From the NCBI RefSeq assembly GCF_029952525.1, contig NZ_JASAOF010000015.1, positions 62,001 through 126,000 of the forward strand: 64,000 bases of DNA. Reading direction: 5' to 3'. A model generated the notes under the pieces. That model was given only the letters and a program-made list of their open reading frames with translations. It was not told the DNA's origin and ran no database searches. The position numbers and the translations under genes were made by a program. This DNA is from Saccharopolyspora ipomoeae. Lineage in GTDB: Bacteria > Actinomycetota > Actinomycetes > Mycobacteriales > Pseudonocardiaceae. Below are positions 42,561 to 52,216 of the stretch, piece by piece (the first letter of the stretch is position 1; each line of letters starts with the position of its first letter).

Positions 42561-43856
42561 ATGACTTCCAGGACCTTGCGGATGCGGCCGCGCCGCGCCG
42601 CCGTCTTCTCGTTGCACACCTCCCCGCTGGAGCAGCCCGGCACCGGTGACGCGGGCGGGATGAACGTCTACATCGCCCAGACCTCCCGGCGGCTCGCCGA
42701 GCTCGGCACCGAGGTGGAGATCTTCACCCGCGCCACCTCCTCCGACATCCCGCCGATCGCGGAGCTGGCACCGGGCGTGCTGGTCCGCAACGTGGTGGCC
42801 GGCCCGTTCGAGGGCCTGGACAAGAACGACCTCCCCTCGCAGCTGTGCGCGTTCGCCGCCGGCGCGCTGCGGGTGGAGGCCCGGCACGAGCCGGGGTACT
42901 ACGACGTGGTGCACTCGCACTACTGGCTGTCCGGCCAGGTGGGCTGGCTGGCCCGGGAGCGCTGGGGAGTGCCGCTGGTGCACACCGCGCACACGCTGGC
43001 CAAGGTCAAGAACGCCAACCTCGCCGAGGGCGACTCGCCGGAGCCCCGGGTGCGGGTGCTGGGCGAGGAGCAGATCGTCGATCAGGCCGACATGCTGGTG
43101 GCGAACACCGAGTTCGAGGCCACCGATCTCATCGACCGCTACGACGCCGATCCGGACGCGGTCGCGACGATCCCGCCGGGGGTGGACCTGGAGGTCTTCA
43201 CCCCGGGCGACGGGTCGGCCGCGCGCGAGGAGCTGGGCGTTCCCGCCGACGCGCTGGTGCTGGCGTTCGTCGGACGGATCCAGCCGCTGAAGGCGCCGGA
43301 CGTGCTGCTGCGCGCGGCCGCCGAGCTGCTGCGGCGCCGTCCGGAGCTGCGCGAGCGCTTGGTGGTGCTGGTCGTCGGCGGTCCTTCCGGCAGCGGTCTG
43401 GAGCGGCCCCGGGCCCTGCAGCAGCTGGCGGTGGACCTGGGTGTCGACGACGTGGTGCGCTTCCTGCCGCCGCGCGGCGGGGCGGACCTCGCCCGCCTCT
43501 ACCGCGCTGCCGACGTCGTGGCTGTGCCCAGCCACAACGAGTCGTTCGGCCTGGTCGCGCTGGAGGCGCAGGCGTGCGGCACGCCGGTGGTGGCGGCCGC
43601 GGTCGGCGGCCTCCCGGTGGCGGTCGCCGACGACGTGTCCGGCGTGCTGGTCGACGGCCACCGCACCGGGCAGTGGGCCGACGCGCTGGGCTCGGTGCTG
43701 CTGAACCCGGAGCTGCGGCACCGGCTGGCGGCCCGCGCGCGGGAGCACGCGAGCACGTTCTCCTGGGCGCGCACGACGGAGTCCCTGCTGGAGACCTACG
43801 CGCAGGCGAAACTGGCGTTCAACCGGAGCCTGCGGATCGAGGAGGTGACGGCGTGA
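42561..43856 (+). CDS. mshA: D-inositol-3-phosphate glycosyltransferase MshA
   Basis: A 431-residue GT4 glycosyltransferase that starts mycothiol synthesis by joining UDP-GlcNAc to inositol-3-phosphate. Family marks: [22 protein letters not shown] at the N terminus, [27 protein letters not shown], and the nucleotide-sugar Glu region [23 protein letters not shown]. It is mycothiol-specific because GTs in this clade retain [16 protein letters not shown] overlap with the YbjN gene. Neighbour order mshA-YbjN-gpm is the mycobacterial one. Confidence 0.97.
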   Translation: MTSRTLRMRPRRAAVFSLHTSPLEQPGTGDAGGMNVYIAQTSRRLAELGTEVEIFTRATSSDIPPIAELAPGVLVRNVVAGPFEGLDKNDLPSQLCAFAAGALRVEARHEPGYYDVVHSHYWLSGQVGWLARERWGVPLVHTAHTLAKVKNANLAEGDSPEPRVRVLGEEQIVDQADMLVANTEFEATDLIDRYDADPDAVATIPPGVDLEVFTPGDGSAAREELGVPADALVLAFVGRIQPLKAPDVLLRAAAELLRRRPELRERLVVLVVGGPSGSGLERPRALQQLAVDLGVDDVVRFLPPRGGADLARLYRAADVVAVPSHNESFGLVALEAQACGTPVVAAAVGGLPVAVADDVSGVLVDGHRTGQWADALGSVLLNPELRHRLAARAREHASTFSWARTTESLLETYAQAKLAFNRSLRIEEVTA

Positions 43857-44338
43857 CCCCGGAACAGGTGATCACGTCCACGCTGGAGGCCAACGAGCTC
43901 GCCCACCAGGACAAGGGCGAGGGGCGCTTCTTCGTGACGCTGCCCGGCACGAAGAAGCTGCAGACCAACTGCTGGCTCATCGTCGCCGAGCACGCCCTGC
44001 TCATCGAGGCGTTCGTCTGCAGGCAGCCGGACGAGAACCACGAGAACGTCTACCGCTACCTGCTGCGCCGCAACGCCAAGCTCTACGGCGTGCACTACAC
44101 GATCGACAAGACCGGTGACATCTACCTGGTGGGCCGCATCAGCCACCAGGCCACCACCCCGGACGAGCTGGACAGGATCCTCGGCCAGGTCCTCGAAGCG
44201 GCCGACGGGGACTTCAACACCCTCCTGGAACTCGGCTTCGCCACTGCCATCAGGAGGGAATGGGCCTGGCGCGAGTCCAGGGGCGAGTCCCTCGCCAACC
44301 TCCAACCCTTCAAGCAACTGGTGGACCAAGAGGACTGA
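43853..44338 (+). CDS. YbjN domain-containing protein (Rv0487-like)
   Basis: A 161-residue YbjN-like protein: [51 protein letters not shown] with the family's charged alpha-beta pattern. YbjN proteins resemble type III secretion chaperones and are thought to act as chaperones or regulators. It is coupled to mshA by a GTGA overlap; the same pair exists in mycobacteria. GTG 43853. The 176-bp repeat starts nine bases after its stop. Confidence 0.92.
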   Translation: MTPEQVITSTLEANELAHQDKGEGRFFVTLPGTKKLQTNCWLIVAEHALLIEAFVCRQPDENHENVYRYLLRRNAKLYGVHYTIDKTGDIYLVGRISHQATTPDELDRILGQVLEAADGDFNTLLELGFATAIRREWAWRESRGESLANLQPFKQLVDQED

Positions 44339-44346
44339 AAGAGTCC

Positions 44347-44522
44347 ACGTCAGGCAAGCACCGCAGGTGCTTTCGCAGTACCCCACCCGAGCGACCGGCG
44401 CCGCCGCGGGTTCTGAGCGCCTTCGTGGCGAGTACGCCGGGACACCGCGTATTCACATACTCAAGGAGCGGCGCACGGAGTCCACGGAGGCGCTCAGGTT
44501 CCGCCACTGGCACCGCTGAGCA
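44347..44522. repeat. 176-bp dispersed repeat, copy A
   Basis: This segment aligns without gaps to 54795-54970, with about 19 differences (roughly 89% identical). Both copies begin next to a stop codon, contain AAGCACC-3 bases-GGTGCTT (a small terminator-like hairpin at the start), and share an invariant block from CGGCGCACGGAGTCCACGGA onward. On the minus strand both copies leave a frame open. Confidence 0.85.
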
Positions 44523-44949
44523 ACTGGACCACGCACCACGGGAGGGGCGGCTCGGGAGAGAGGGGGAGTCACGAGCTCGAGCCGCCCCACCACGGTGGTC
44601 CCGCCTGACGGGTCTGGAGGGCGGGGGGCACCCTGAACCCGGCGGGGCGCGGCTCGTTGGGGGAGCTGAACCGCGCTCACGCTCTCGCGAGATCGGGGAG
44701 TGCGTGGGAGCCGATCAAGGAGAGCGTTGTCAACTTCGCAGAGTTATGTAGCTGCCACAAGGCCGCCGCATTACTCCATTCGTGTGATGTTCGACTAGAA
44801 AACTAGAGCACGCACGGTTGGAGGCGCCATATCTTCCACGGAAAGTGACGGCCGACACTGTCGTGTCACAGCCGGGCGGGGATCACGTAACTCTCGGGTG
44901 AAGCTCACAACCCCGCTGCCCTGCGGAACGGGCCGGATAGCCTGGGGCC
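44523..44949. other. Leader region of gpmA
   Basis: No gene is supported. It holds the hairpin at 44544-44588 and an AT-richer stretch (44720-44850). TAGCCT at 44938-44943 is a possible -10 close to the gpmA start. The hairpin and low GC contrast with the rest of the window. Confidence 0.45.
44544..44588. terminator. Hairpin between YbjN gene and gpmA
   Basis: An 11-bp GC stem (GGGGCGGCTCG at 44544-44554 with 44578-44588) and a 23-base loop, downstream of the repeat. Confidence 0.5.
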
Positions 44950-45693
44950 ATGACTTCGACTTTGGTGCTGCTGCGGCACGGTGAGAGCACGTGGAACGCC
45001 GAGAACCTGTTCACCGGCTGGGTGGACGTCCCGCTGTCGGACAAGGGCCAGGCCGAGGCCAAGCGCGGCGGTGAGCTCCTCCGCGACGCGGGCGTGCTGC
45101 CGGACGTGCTGCACACCTCGCTGCTGCGGCGCGCGATCTCCACGGCGAACATCGCCCTCGACGGCGCCGACCGCCACTGGATCCCGGTGAAGCGCGACTG
45201 GCGGCTCAACGAGCGCCACTACGGCGCGCTGCAGGGCAAGAACAAGAAGCAGACGCTGGAGGCCTACGGCGAGGAGCAGTTCATGCTCTGGCGCCGCTCC
45301 TACGACACCCCGCCGCCGGAGATCGAGCTCGGCGACGAGTTCAGCCAGGACTCCGACCCGCGCTACGCCGACCTCGGCGCGGAGATGCCGCGGACCGAGT
45401 GCCTCAAGGACGTCGTGGCCCGGCTGCTGCCGTACTGGGAGTCGGCGATCGTGCCGGATCTCCAGGCGGGCAAGACGGTGCTGGTCGCCGCGCACGGCAA
45501 CTCGCTGCGGGCGCTGGTCAAGCACCTGGACGGGATCTCGGACGAGAACATCGCCGGGCTGAACATCCCCACCGGCATCCCGCTGCGCTACGACCTCGAC
45601 GAGAACTTCAAGCCCACCAACCCGGGCGGCACCTACCTCGACCCGGAGGCCGCCGCCGCTGCCGCCGCGGCCGTGGCGAACCAGGGCCGCTGA
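44950..45693 (+). CDS. gpmA: 2,3-bisphosphoglycerate-dependent phosphoglycerate mutase
   Basis: A 247-residue glycolytic enzyme interconverting 3- and 2-phosphoglycerate. The phospho-histidine motif is [18 protein letters not shown], followed by [25 protein letters not shown] and [14 protein letters not shown] with the second catalytic His. Length and motif order match the dPGM type. An Ala-rich C-terminal tail ends the protein. Order gpm-senX3-regX3 is the mycobacterial one. Confidence 0.98.
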   Translation: MTSTLVLLRHGESTWNAENLFTGWVDVPLSDKGQAEAKRGGELLRDAGVLPDVLHTSLLRRAISTANIALDGADRHWIPVKRDWRLNERHYGALQGKNKKQTLEAYGEEQFMLWRRSYDTPPPEIELGDEFSQDSDPRYADLGAEMPRTECLKDVVARLLPYWESAIVPDLQAGKTVLVAAHGNSLRALVKHLDGISDENIAGLNIPTGIPLRYDLDENFKPTNPGGTYLDPEAAAAAAAAVANQGR

Positions 45694-45740
45694 CCCGCTG
45701 CTGAACCACCGGCGGGCCGCTGAACCACCGGCTTCGCGGG

Positions 45741-45776
45741 GGAGGGCACCTCGGGAACGTTCCCGAGGTGCCCTCC
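45741..45776. terminator. 36-bp perfect palindrome after gpmA
   Basis: GGAGGGCACCTCGGGAAC (45741-45758) is followed directly by its exact complement (45759-45776). The hairpin has no loop bases beyond the minimum and no T-run; it is probably the gpmA terminator, but its perfection also fits a binding site. Confidence 0.7.
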
Positions 45777-45876
45777 ACGCGTCGCTCACGTGGGTGACGA
45801 GTGGCGAGAAGTCGCCGAGTCGGGGAACGGAGCGCTACCGAGGCCCGGGCGGTAGCTGAACCAGCTCCGATCAGGG

Positions 45877-45894
45877 GGTGAACCACAGGTGAAG
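45877..45894 (-). promoter_or_regulatory. PHO-box-like direct repeat upstream of senX3
   Basis: On the minus strand the two 11-base units CTTCACCTGTG and GTTCACCCCCT are tandem; the + strand shows GGTGAAC-CACA-GGTGAAG. This matches the PhoP/RegX3-type box (GTTCACC, four bases, GTTCACC) and lies ~85 bases before senX3, fitting autoregulation by RegX3. Confidence 0.6.
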
Positions 45895-45977
45895 AAGCGC
45901 CCGATTCGTGTCACGGGCGTCACGGAACGCCCTCGTGGACTGGCATTCGCCCACCCGAGCTTGCTTACGATGCAGAC

Positions 45978-47213
45978 GTGACCGCATTGGGCTGGACCGC
46001 CCTGATCATCGCCGCGCTCCTGCTGGGCGCGGTCGGCGGATTCTTGGTTGCCAGAGGACCCCGGCCCTACCGCACGTCCAAGCCCCAGGGCCCCACCGTC
46101 GCCGAACTCCTGCAGCGCCTGGTGCACACCAGCACCAACGGCGTCGTCGTGCTCAACCGCTTCGGCGACGTGGTGCTGCACAACCCGCGCGCCGCCGAGC
46201 TGGGCGTCATCCAGGACTACCGGGCCGACGCGCGCGCCCAGAAGGCCGCCGAGCAGGCCGTGCGCACCGGCGAGCCGGTGACCGTCGACCTGTGCCCGCT
46301 GGACGGGCGCGCCTCGCTGGCCGGCCGCGGCCCGGCCGCGGTGCTCGGCGACGTCCGGCCGCTCGGGGACGGCTTCGCCGTCGTCGACGCCGCCGACCAG
46401 TCCGACTCGGTGCGCCTGGAGGCGACCCGGCGCGACTTCGTGGCCAACGTGAGCCACGAGCTCAAGACCCCGGTGGGCGCGCTGGCGCTGCTGGCCGAGG
46501 CTCTGCTGGACAGCGCCGACGACGCCGACGAGGTCAAGCGCTTCTCCACCAAGATCCTGCACGAGTCCACGCGCCTGGGAACGCTGGTCTCGGAGCTGAT
46601 CGCGCTGTCGCGGCTGCAGGGCGCCGAGCGGCTGCCCGAGCTGACCACGGTCGAGGTCGACGACGTGGTCGAGGAAGCGCTGGGCCGGTCCCGGCTGGCC
46701 GCCGAGTCCGCCGGGATAGAGATCGCGGTGGACGGACCGTCCGGCTACCTGCTGGAGGGCGACCGGGCGCTGCTGGTCACGGCCCTGACGAACCTGGTCA
46801 CCAACGCGGTCAACTACTCCCCCCACGGCAGCCCGGTGTCGATCTCGCGCCGGTTGTCCGAGGACTTCGTCGAGATCGCGGTCACCGACCGCGGCATCGG
46901 GATCGAGCCGGAGCACCACGAGCGGGTGTTCGAGCGGTTCTTCCGGGTGGACCCCGCGCGCTCGCGGGCCACCGGCGGTACCGGCTTGGGGCTGGCCATC
47001 GTCAAGCACGTCGCCGCCAACCACGGAGGCGAGGTGAAGCTGTGGAGCAGGCCGGGGACGGGCTCCACCTTCACCATCCGGGTGCCCCGGCACAGCGTTG
47101 CCGAGAGCGACGACGAGGCGACCACCGAACCCGATCGGGCGGCACCTGCCGCGCGGTCCACCACCGACAGTGCGGACGGCGTGACAACCGTCGAAACAGG
47201 AGGAGTCCGGTGA
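45978..47213 (+). CDS. senX3: Phosphate-responsive sensor kinase SenX3
   Basis: A 411-residue histidine kinase: one N-terminal membrane segment (residues 4-24), a PAS-like region (~60-150), the dimerisation/phosphoacceptor motif [15 protein letters not shown] with His, and a HATPase domain with N-box [12 protein letters not shown]1 DRGIGI, F-box and G2 GGTGLGLAI. SenX3 controls phosphate-limitation genes with RegX3. GTG start; TACGAT at 45966-45971 suggests an almost leaderless mRNA. GTGA overlap with regX3. Confidence 0.96.
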   Translation: MTALGWTALIIAALLLGAVGGFLVARGPRPYRTSKPQGPTVAELLQRLVHTSTNGVVVLNRFGDVVLHNPRAAELGVIQDYRADARAQKAAEQAVRTGEPVTVDLCPLDGRASLAGRGPAAVLGDVRPLGDGFAVVDAADQSDSVRLEATRRDFVANVSHELKTPVGALALLAEALLDSADDADEVKRFSTKILHESTRLGTLVSELIALSRLQGAERLPELTTVEVDDVVEEALGRSRLAAESAGIEIAVDGPSGYLLEGDRALLVTALTNLVTNAVNYSPHGSPVSISRRLSEDFVEIAVTDRGIGIEPEHHERVFERFFRVDPARSRATGGTGLGLAIVKHVAANHGGEVKLWSRPGTGSTFTIRVPRHSVAESDDEATTEPDRAAPAARSTTDSADGVTTVETGGVR

Positions 47214-47890
47214 CCAGAGTGCTGATCGTGGAGGACGAGGAGTCCTTCGCCGACCCGCTTGCCTTCATGCTCCGCAAGGAGGGCTTCACGGCCGCCGTCG
47301 CGGCCAACGGCACCGATGCCCTGGACGAGTTCGACCGCAACGGCGCGGACATCGTGCTGCTGGACCTGATGCTGCCCGGGATGAGCGGCACCGACGTGTG
47401 CAAGCAGCTGCGGCAGCGCTCCGCCGTGCCGGTGATCATGGTGACCGCGCGCGACAGCGAGATCGACAAGGTCGTGGGCCTGGAGCTGGGCGCGGACGAC
47501 TACGTCACCAAGCCCTACTCGGCGCGCGAGCTCATCGCCCGGGTGCGGGCGGTGCTGCGCCGCCGCGGCGAGGCCGAGGAGCTGCAGCCGCAGGTGCTGG
47601 CGGCCGGTCCGGTGCGGATGGACGTCGAGCGGCACGTGGTCACCGTCGAGGGCGAGGACGTGAACCTGCCGCTCAAGGAGTTCGACCTGCTGGAGTACCT
47701 GCTGCGCAACGTCGGCCGGGTGCTCACCCGCGGTCAGCTCATCGACCGGGTCTGGGGCGCGGACTACGTCGGCGACACCAAGACCCTGGACGTGCACGTC
47801 AAGCGGCTGCGCTCGAAGGTCGAACCGGACCCTGCGGACCCGAGCTACCTGATCACCGTGCGTGGTCTTGGCTACAAGTTCGAGGCCTGA
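47210..47890 (+). CDS. regX3: Response regulator RegX3
   Basis: A 226-residue OmpR/PhoB-type regulator. Receiver domain with phosphoacceptor Asp in [12 protein letters not shown], the acidic pair EDEE near the N terminus and the Lys in [10 protein letters not shown]; winged-helix DNA-binding domain with [17 protein letters not shown] and [15 protein letters not shown]. It binds PHO-box-like direct repeats; one such site lies upstream of senX3. GTG 47210, coupled to senX3. Confidence 0.97.
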   Translation: MTRVLIVEDEESFADPLAFMLRKEGFTAAVAANGTDALDEFDRNGADIVLLDLMLPGMSGTDVCKQLRQRSAVPVIMVTARDSEIDKVVGLELGADDYVTKPYSARELIARVRAVLRRRGEAEELQPQVLAAGPVRMDVERHVVTVEGEDVNLPLKEFDLLEYLLRNVGRVLTRGQLIDRVWGADYVGDTKTLDVHVKRLRSKVEPDPADPSYLITVRGLGYKFEA

Positions 47891-47925
47891 GCCGGCCGGG
47901 TGCGACCGGTCGCATCCCCGAGAGG

Positions 47926-47965
47926 CTGATGACCTGGTGGCGGGCCCTGATGACCTGGTGGCGGG
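47926..47965. repeat. 19-bp direct repeat, two units
   Basis: CTGATGACCTGGTGGCGGG at 47926-47944 is repeated exactly at 47947-47965, between regX3 and the ppx gene. Confidence 0.85.
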
Positions 47966-48043
47966 TGCGGCGGGAGTGTTCCGGGACGCAGTTTCCCGCC
48001 CACCTGCAGCCCGGGGACGTGCGCAGCCGGTAATTTGTCGGTC

Positions 48044-49135
48044 ATGCGCCTAGGGGTCCTCGACGTCGGATCCAACACCGTCCACCTGCTCGTGGTGGAC
48101 GCGCACCGCGGTGCGCATCCGACCCCGATGACATCGGAGAAGACCGTCCTGCGACTCGCCGAGCGGATCGGCGCGCAGGGCGGCCGACTCGCCGACGACG
48201 ACGCGGACGCGCTGATCCGGACGATCGCCGACGCGCAGGAAGCGGCCGTGGCCGCCGGGTGCGAGGAGCTGATGGCCTTCGCGACCTCGGCGATCCGCGA
48301 CGCGGACAACGCCGTGGAGGTCCTGGACCGGCTGCGCGCCGAGACCGGCGTCGAGCTGGAGGTGCTGCCGGGCGAGGACGAGGCCCGCTACACCTTCCTC
48401 GCGGCCCGCCGCTGGTACGGCTGGTCGGCGGGCAACCTGCTGCTGCTCGACATCGGCGGCGGTTCGCTGGAGATGGCGCTGGGCATCGACGAGCAGCCCG
48501 ACCTGGCCGTCTCGCTGCCGCTGGGCGCTGGCCGGATGAGCCGCACGATGCTGCACGACCCGCCGAAGCAGGACGAGATCAAGAAGGCGCGCGAGTGGCT
48601 GGAGGGCCAGCTGGCGCCGACCGCGAAGAAGTTCCGCAAGCTCGCCCGCCCGGACCGCGTGGTGGCGACGTCGAAGACGTTCCGCTCGCTGGCCCGGCTG
48701 ACCGGTTCCGCGCCGTCCTCGGCGGGCCAGCGCGTGCCGCGCAAGCTCACCGACACGGGGTTGCGGCAGCTGCTGGCGTTCATCACCCGCATGTCCTCGA
48801 ACGACATGGCTTCACTCGACGGTGTGAGTTCGGCTCGGGCGCACCAGCTCGTCGGCGGTGCCCTGGTCGCCGAGGCCGCGATGAAGGCCCTGGGAGTCAC
48901 CGAACTCGACATCTGCCCGTGGGCGCTGCGCGAGGGAGTCATCCTTCGGCGGCTGGACCACACCAACGGAGATAGTCACACTGCGTTCAAGAGCGGCGTT
49001 CCGGTGCGTGCGGGGGGCACGGACGGGCTCGTGCCGGCGCAGGAGAATGCGTCCGGCCCGACACGGAATGAAACCGAGGCACCGGTGGACGGAACTGGAC
49101 TGCAACCGCGGCACGGGGCACGGTGGGAACGATGA
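48044..49135 (+). CDS. Ppx/GppA family exopolyphosphatase
   Basis: A 363-residue Ppx/GppA phosphatase. The two phosphate loops of the actin-like fold are LGVLDVGSNTVHLLVVD and LLLLDIGGGSLEMALG. Mycobacterial Ppx1 (Rv0496), short like this one, degrades short polyphosphate; placement after senX3-regX3 fits phosphate metabolism. TAATTT at 48031-48036 with ATG 48044 gives a leaderless mRNA. A ~50-residue disordered tail; the stop overlaps the next start. Confidence 0.94.
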   Translation: MRLGVLDVGSNTVHLLVVDAHRGAHPTPMTSEKTVLRLAERIGAQGGRLADDDADALIRTIADAQEAAVAAGCEELMAFATSAIRDADNAVEVLDRLRAETGVELEVLPGEDEARYTFLAARRWYGWSAGNLLLLDIGGGSLEMALGIDEQPDLAVSLPLGAGRMSRTMLHDPPKQDEIKKAREWLEGQLAPTAKKFRKLARPDRVVATSKTFRSLARLTGSAPSSAGQRVPRKLTDTGLRQLLAFITRMSSNDMASLDGVSSARAHQLVGGALVAEAAMKALGVTELDICPWALREGVILRRLDHTNGDSHTAFKSGVPVRAGGTDGLVPAQENASGPTRNETEAPVDGTGLQPRHGARWER

Positions 49136-50262
49136 GTCGGGACAGCGGGGCGGACCAGCCCACCCAGCGCACCGTGGCAGAGCTGCTGGCCGAGTACGGC
49201 GGCAGCTCCGACAAGAGCTCCCGGCGCCGGCGCAGGAAGGCCGAGGACCCGACCGAGACCGCGCCGCAGGAGATCATCAACCGCGTCCTGTCGGACAGCG
49301 GTCAGATGCGCGCGGTCAACCCGGACGAGGAGGCCCCGGCGAGCCGCAGGCACGGCGGGCAGCCGCCGCAGACACCTCCGGCCCCGGCACCCCAGGCCCC
49401 CCAGGGACAGGCACCTCAGGCTCAGCCGCCTCAGTCGCAGGTACCACCGCCTGCGGCCCCGCCCGCGGCGCAGCAGCCGCCGCAGGCTCCTCCGGCAGCG
49501 CCGCAGCCGCCCGCGCGCCCGGCACCGGAGACCCCGGCCGAGTCCGGGCCGCAGCCCGGCAGCGCCGGCTACTGGGCGCAGCGCTTCGGCAGCGCCGGTG
49601 GCGCGTCCGCCTCCCCGGCGCCGTCCGCGCCGAGCACCGACGCCGAGGCGACGATCCGGCAGCCCGCGCTGCCGGCGCCGCCCCCGTCCGGACCGGCCGC
49701 CGGACCGGCCGCCGGACCTGTTGCCGGTCCGCCGATGGCTCCGGCCGGACCGCCGCAGCTGCCGGAGAGCTTCACGGAGCAGCTCCCGCGCATCGACGGC
49801 GGCGTCGGCGCCTACCCGGCGCAGGCCGAGCCCGAGTCCGACCCGTACGACTTCGACGATCAGAGCCTCGCCGAGGGCGGCTACGAGCAGGCCCCCTACG
49901 AGCAGCCGTACGACCAGTCCTACGACGAGGACTACGACCTCTCGGCGCCCGCCGGGCTCGACGACGACTACGACCCGGACGAGGGCGACCGGCCGCCGTC
50001 GGCGGGCAAGGAGTGGGGCACGCTGGCCCTGCAGGGCGTCCTCGGCCTGGTCGGCGGCGGTGCGGTGTGGGTCGGCTTCCGCTGGTTGTGGATCAACGCG
50101 ACGATCGCCGCGTTCGGCGCGGCACTGGTGTTCACCGGCCTTTTGGTGCTCGTTGCGTGGAAGTTCTTCCGCACCAACGATCTGCAGACCATCCTGCTGT
50201 CGGTGCTGGTGGGCCTGTTCTGCACGGTGTCGCCCGCGGCGCTGCTGCTGATCAACCAATGA
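49132..50262 (+). CDS. Proline/alanine/glutamine-rich membrane protein (Rv0497-like)
   Basis: A 376-residue protein: an N-terminal charged part, a long Pro/Ala/Gln/Gly-rich disordered stretch (~residues 60-210), an acidic segment (YDQSYDEDYD), then three C-terminal helices (LQGVLGLVGGGAVWVGF, TIAAFGAALVFTGLLVLVAW, ILLSVLVGLFCTVSPAALLL). It corresponds to Rv0497, encoded between ppx1 and Rv0498. Function unknown. ATG 49132 is coupled to ppx by an ATGA overlap. Confidence 0.88.
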   Translation: MSRDSGADQPTQRTVAELLAEYGGSSDKSSRRRRRKAEDPTETAPQEIINRVLSDSGQMRAVNPDEEAPASRRHGGQPPQTPPAPAPQAPQGQAPQAQPPQSQVPPPAAPPAAQQPPQAPPAAPQPPARPAPETPAESGPQPGSAGYWAQRFGSAGGASASPAPSAPSTDAEATIRQPALPAPPPSGPAAGPAAGPVAGPPMAPAGPPQLPESFTEQLPRIDGGVGAYPAQAEPESDPYDFDDQSLAEGGYEQAPYEQPYDQSYDEDYDLSAPAGLDDDYDPDEGDRPPSAGKEWGTLALQGVLGLVGGGAVWVGFRWLWINATIAAFGAALVFTGLLVLVAWKFFRTNDLQTILLSVLVGLFCTVSPAALLLINQ

Positions 50263-50358
50263 GAGGTCGTCGGTGTTGGCTCGGACAGGTGATGTGAACG
50301 TCCGGACGCCAGACCGCTGCGCAACCGCTCCACGACCGTCGGTCATGCTTGGTACGAG

Positions 50359-51237
50359 ATGACTGGACAACCAACCCGACCCGAGCGGCAGGACGCCCCC
50401 GACCGGATACCGGTGGGGCTGTCCAGCGCCTCGGTGTGGCCGCAGCCGGCGCGCGCGGCCTTCGAGATGTCGGCGGACCTCGGTTTCGACGGGGTCGAGG
50501 TGATGGTCTGGGCCGACGCGGTCAGCCAGGACGTCAAGGCGCTGAGCCGCCTGTCCCAGCAGCACGGGGTCCCGGTCCTGGCCGTGCACGCGCCCTGCCT
50601 GCTGATCACGCAGCGCGTGTGGTCGCCGGAACCCGAGGAGCGGCTGCGCAAGGCCGTGGTGGCGGCCTCCGAGCTGGGTGCCTCGACGGTCGTGGTGCAC
50701 CCGCCGTTCCGCTGGCAGCGCCGCTACGCCGAGGCGTTCCCGGAACTGGTGGAGGAGCTGGAGGAGACCAGCGGCATCAAGATCGCGGTGGAGAACATGT
50801 TCCCGCTGCGCCCGCCGAACTCGCTGAACCGGCTGCGCACCGCCCGGTCGTCCGGGGCCAAGGGCAACGGCGGGCTGTCGGCGTTCAAGCCCTCGCCGGA
50901 CCCGACCGACGTGGGCTTCCGGAACTACACCCTGGACCTCTCGCACGCGGCAGCCGCGCACGTCGACGCGATCGAGCTGCTCAAGCGGATGAGCAGCGGG
51001 CTCGCCCACGTGCACCTGGCCGACGGCACCGGGGCAGCGCACGACGAGCACCTGCTGCCGGGTCAGGGGAGCCAGCCGTGCGCCGAGGTGTGCGAGGCGC
51101 TGGCGGCCGACGGCTACGAGGGCTCGGTCGTGCTGGAGGTCAACACCCGCAAGGCCAAGAATCCCCAGCAACGAGCCGATCTCCTGGCCGAAGCCCTGCT
51201 CTTCGCCCGTCTGCACCTCGAACCGCTGGGCACTTAG
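50359..51237 (+). CDS. Sugar-phosphate isomerase/epimerase-type TIM barrel (Rv0498-like)
   Basis: A 292-residue member of the AP-endonuclease-2/xylose-isomerase-like barrel family. Metal-binding residues appear as VLAVHAPCLL, VVVHPPFRWQ, AVENMFPLR (Glu), TLDLSHAA and AHVHLADGTGAAHDEHLLPGQG, in the order seen in Xyl-isomerase-like epimerases. The substrate is unknown; the gene follows the membrane protein as in mycobacteria. ATG 50359. Confidence 0.92.
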   Translation: MTGQPTRPERQDAPDRIPVGLSSASVWPQPARAAFEMSADLGFDGVEVMVWADAVSQDVKALSRLSQQHGVPVLAVHAPCLLITQRVWSPEPEERLRKAVVAASELGASTVVVHPPFRWQRRYAEAFPELVEELEETSGIKIAVENMFPLRPPNSLNRLRTARSSGAKGNGGLSAFKPSPDPTDVGFRNYTLDLSHAAAAHVDAIELLKRMSSGLAHVHLADGTGAAHDEHLLPGQGSQPCAEVCEALAADGYEGSVVLEVNTRKAKNPQQRADLLAEALLFARLHLEPLGT

Positions 51238-51338
51238 GGCCGCTAACCGACGCCTGATGATCAACTTCGGCGGCGGTCATTAGAATCCTCGATCATGAAC
51301 TCGTTGCGCGCAGTGGGCTTTCGACCGGTGGACCCCAC

Positions 51339-52124
51339 GTGACCGAGGTCCAGGACTCGTTCTCCGCGGCCACCTCGGTGCGTTCGCTCGGCGACGGCAG
51401 TTACGTCGCGAACCTCCACCCCGACTGGGCTGTCGGGGACAACCCGCACGGCGGCTACCTGCTGGCACTGCTCACCAGAGCGGTCTGCGACGGCACCGGG
51501 TTGGAACCGCTGTCGATCAGCGCGCAGTACCTGCGGCCGCCGCGCGTCGGTCCGGTGATGATCCGGCTGCAACCGCTCAAGACCGGCAAGACCGTCACCG
51601 TCGTGCGCGCGTCCCTGGAGCAGCGCGGGCAGGTGTGCGTCGACGCCACGGTCACCGCCGGGCGGATGCCCGCGGCCGAACCGGAGTGGTCGGACCTGCC
51701 GTCGATGCCGGTGAACCCGCCGCCGGACGCCGTCGACCTGAGCCAGTCGACGCGGTTCTTCCACCTCGCAGAGGTCTGCGACATGCGGCTGGACCCGAAC
51801 AACGCCGAGTTCCTCAACGGCGGCACCGGCGAGCCCCGCTACCGGATGTGGGTCAAACCGCGCGACGGCCACCCGGACCTGCTGTTCGGCCTGGTCGCGG
51901 GTGACCTCACCGTCCCGGTGACGCTGAACCTGGGCCGCTTCGGCTGGGCCCCCACGGTCCAGCTGACCGCCTACCTGCGCGCGCACCCGGCCAACGGCTG
52001 GCTGCGGATGTTCGTCGACTGCCGCGCCGTCCACGGCCAGTGGTTCGACGAGGACGTCCAGGTCGTCGACTCGGTGGGCCGCCTCATCTGCCAATCCCGC
52101 CAACTCGCCCTCTCCCCCTCCTGA
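51339..52124 (+). CDS. Acyl-CoA thioesterase, double hotdog (TesB-like)
   Basis: A 261-residue protein with two hotdog domains: DWAVGDNPHGGYLLALLTRA in the N-terminal half (the region binding CoA) and the C-terminal half ending VDCRAVHGQWFDEDVQVVDSVGRLICQSRQ. It is of the thioesterase-like family of actinobacteria found before proC. Substrate unknown; a fatty acyl-CoA is probable. GTG 51339. Confidence 0.88.
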   Translation: MTEVQDSFSAATSVRSLGDGSYVANLHPDWAVGDNPHGGYLLALLTRAVCDGTGLEPLSISAQYLRPPRVGPVMIRLQPLKTGKTVTVVRASLEQRGQVCVDATVTAGRMPAAEPEWSDLPSMPVNPPPDAVDLSQSTRFFHLAEVCDMRLDPNNAEFLNGGTGEPRYRMWVKPRDGHPDLLFGLVAGDLTVPVTLNLGRFGWAPTVQLTAYLRAHPANGWLRMFVDCRAVHGQWFDEDVQVVDSVGRLICQSRQLALSPS

Positions 52125-52145
52125 CCGGTGCACCCGGACTGACCG

Positions 52146-52200
52146 GGGACCCCGATTTCAATGGAAATCAGGTCCACGACTTCCGTTGAAATCGGGTCCC
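52146..52200. repeat. 55-bp inverted-repeat element
   Basis: GGGACCCCGATTTCAATGGA begins the left arm (52146-52166), TTCCGTTGAAATCGGGTCCC is the right arm (52181-52200), inverted with two differences around a 14-base centre. Between convergent genes. Its ends (GGGAC...GTCCC) resemble those of the elements at 14461 and 35301. Confidence 0.8.
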
Positions 52201-52216
52201 TCCCCGGGTGCGCGGG

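Noticed and set aside
44310-44513. 67-residue minus-strand frame in repeat copy A (and 79-residue frame in copy B)
   Set aside because: Similar in both copies only because the DNA is; changes are not conservative and no ribosome site is seen.
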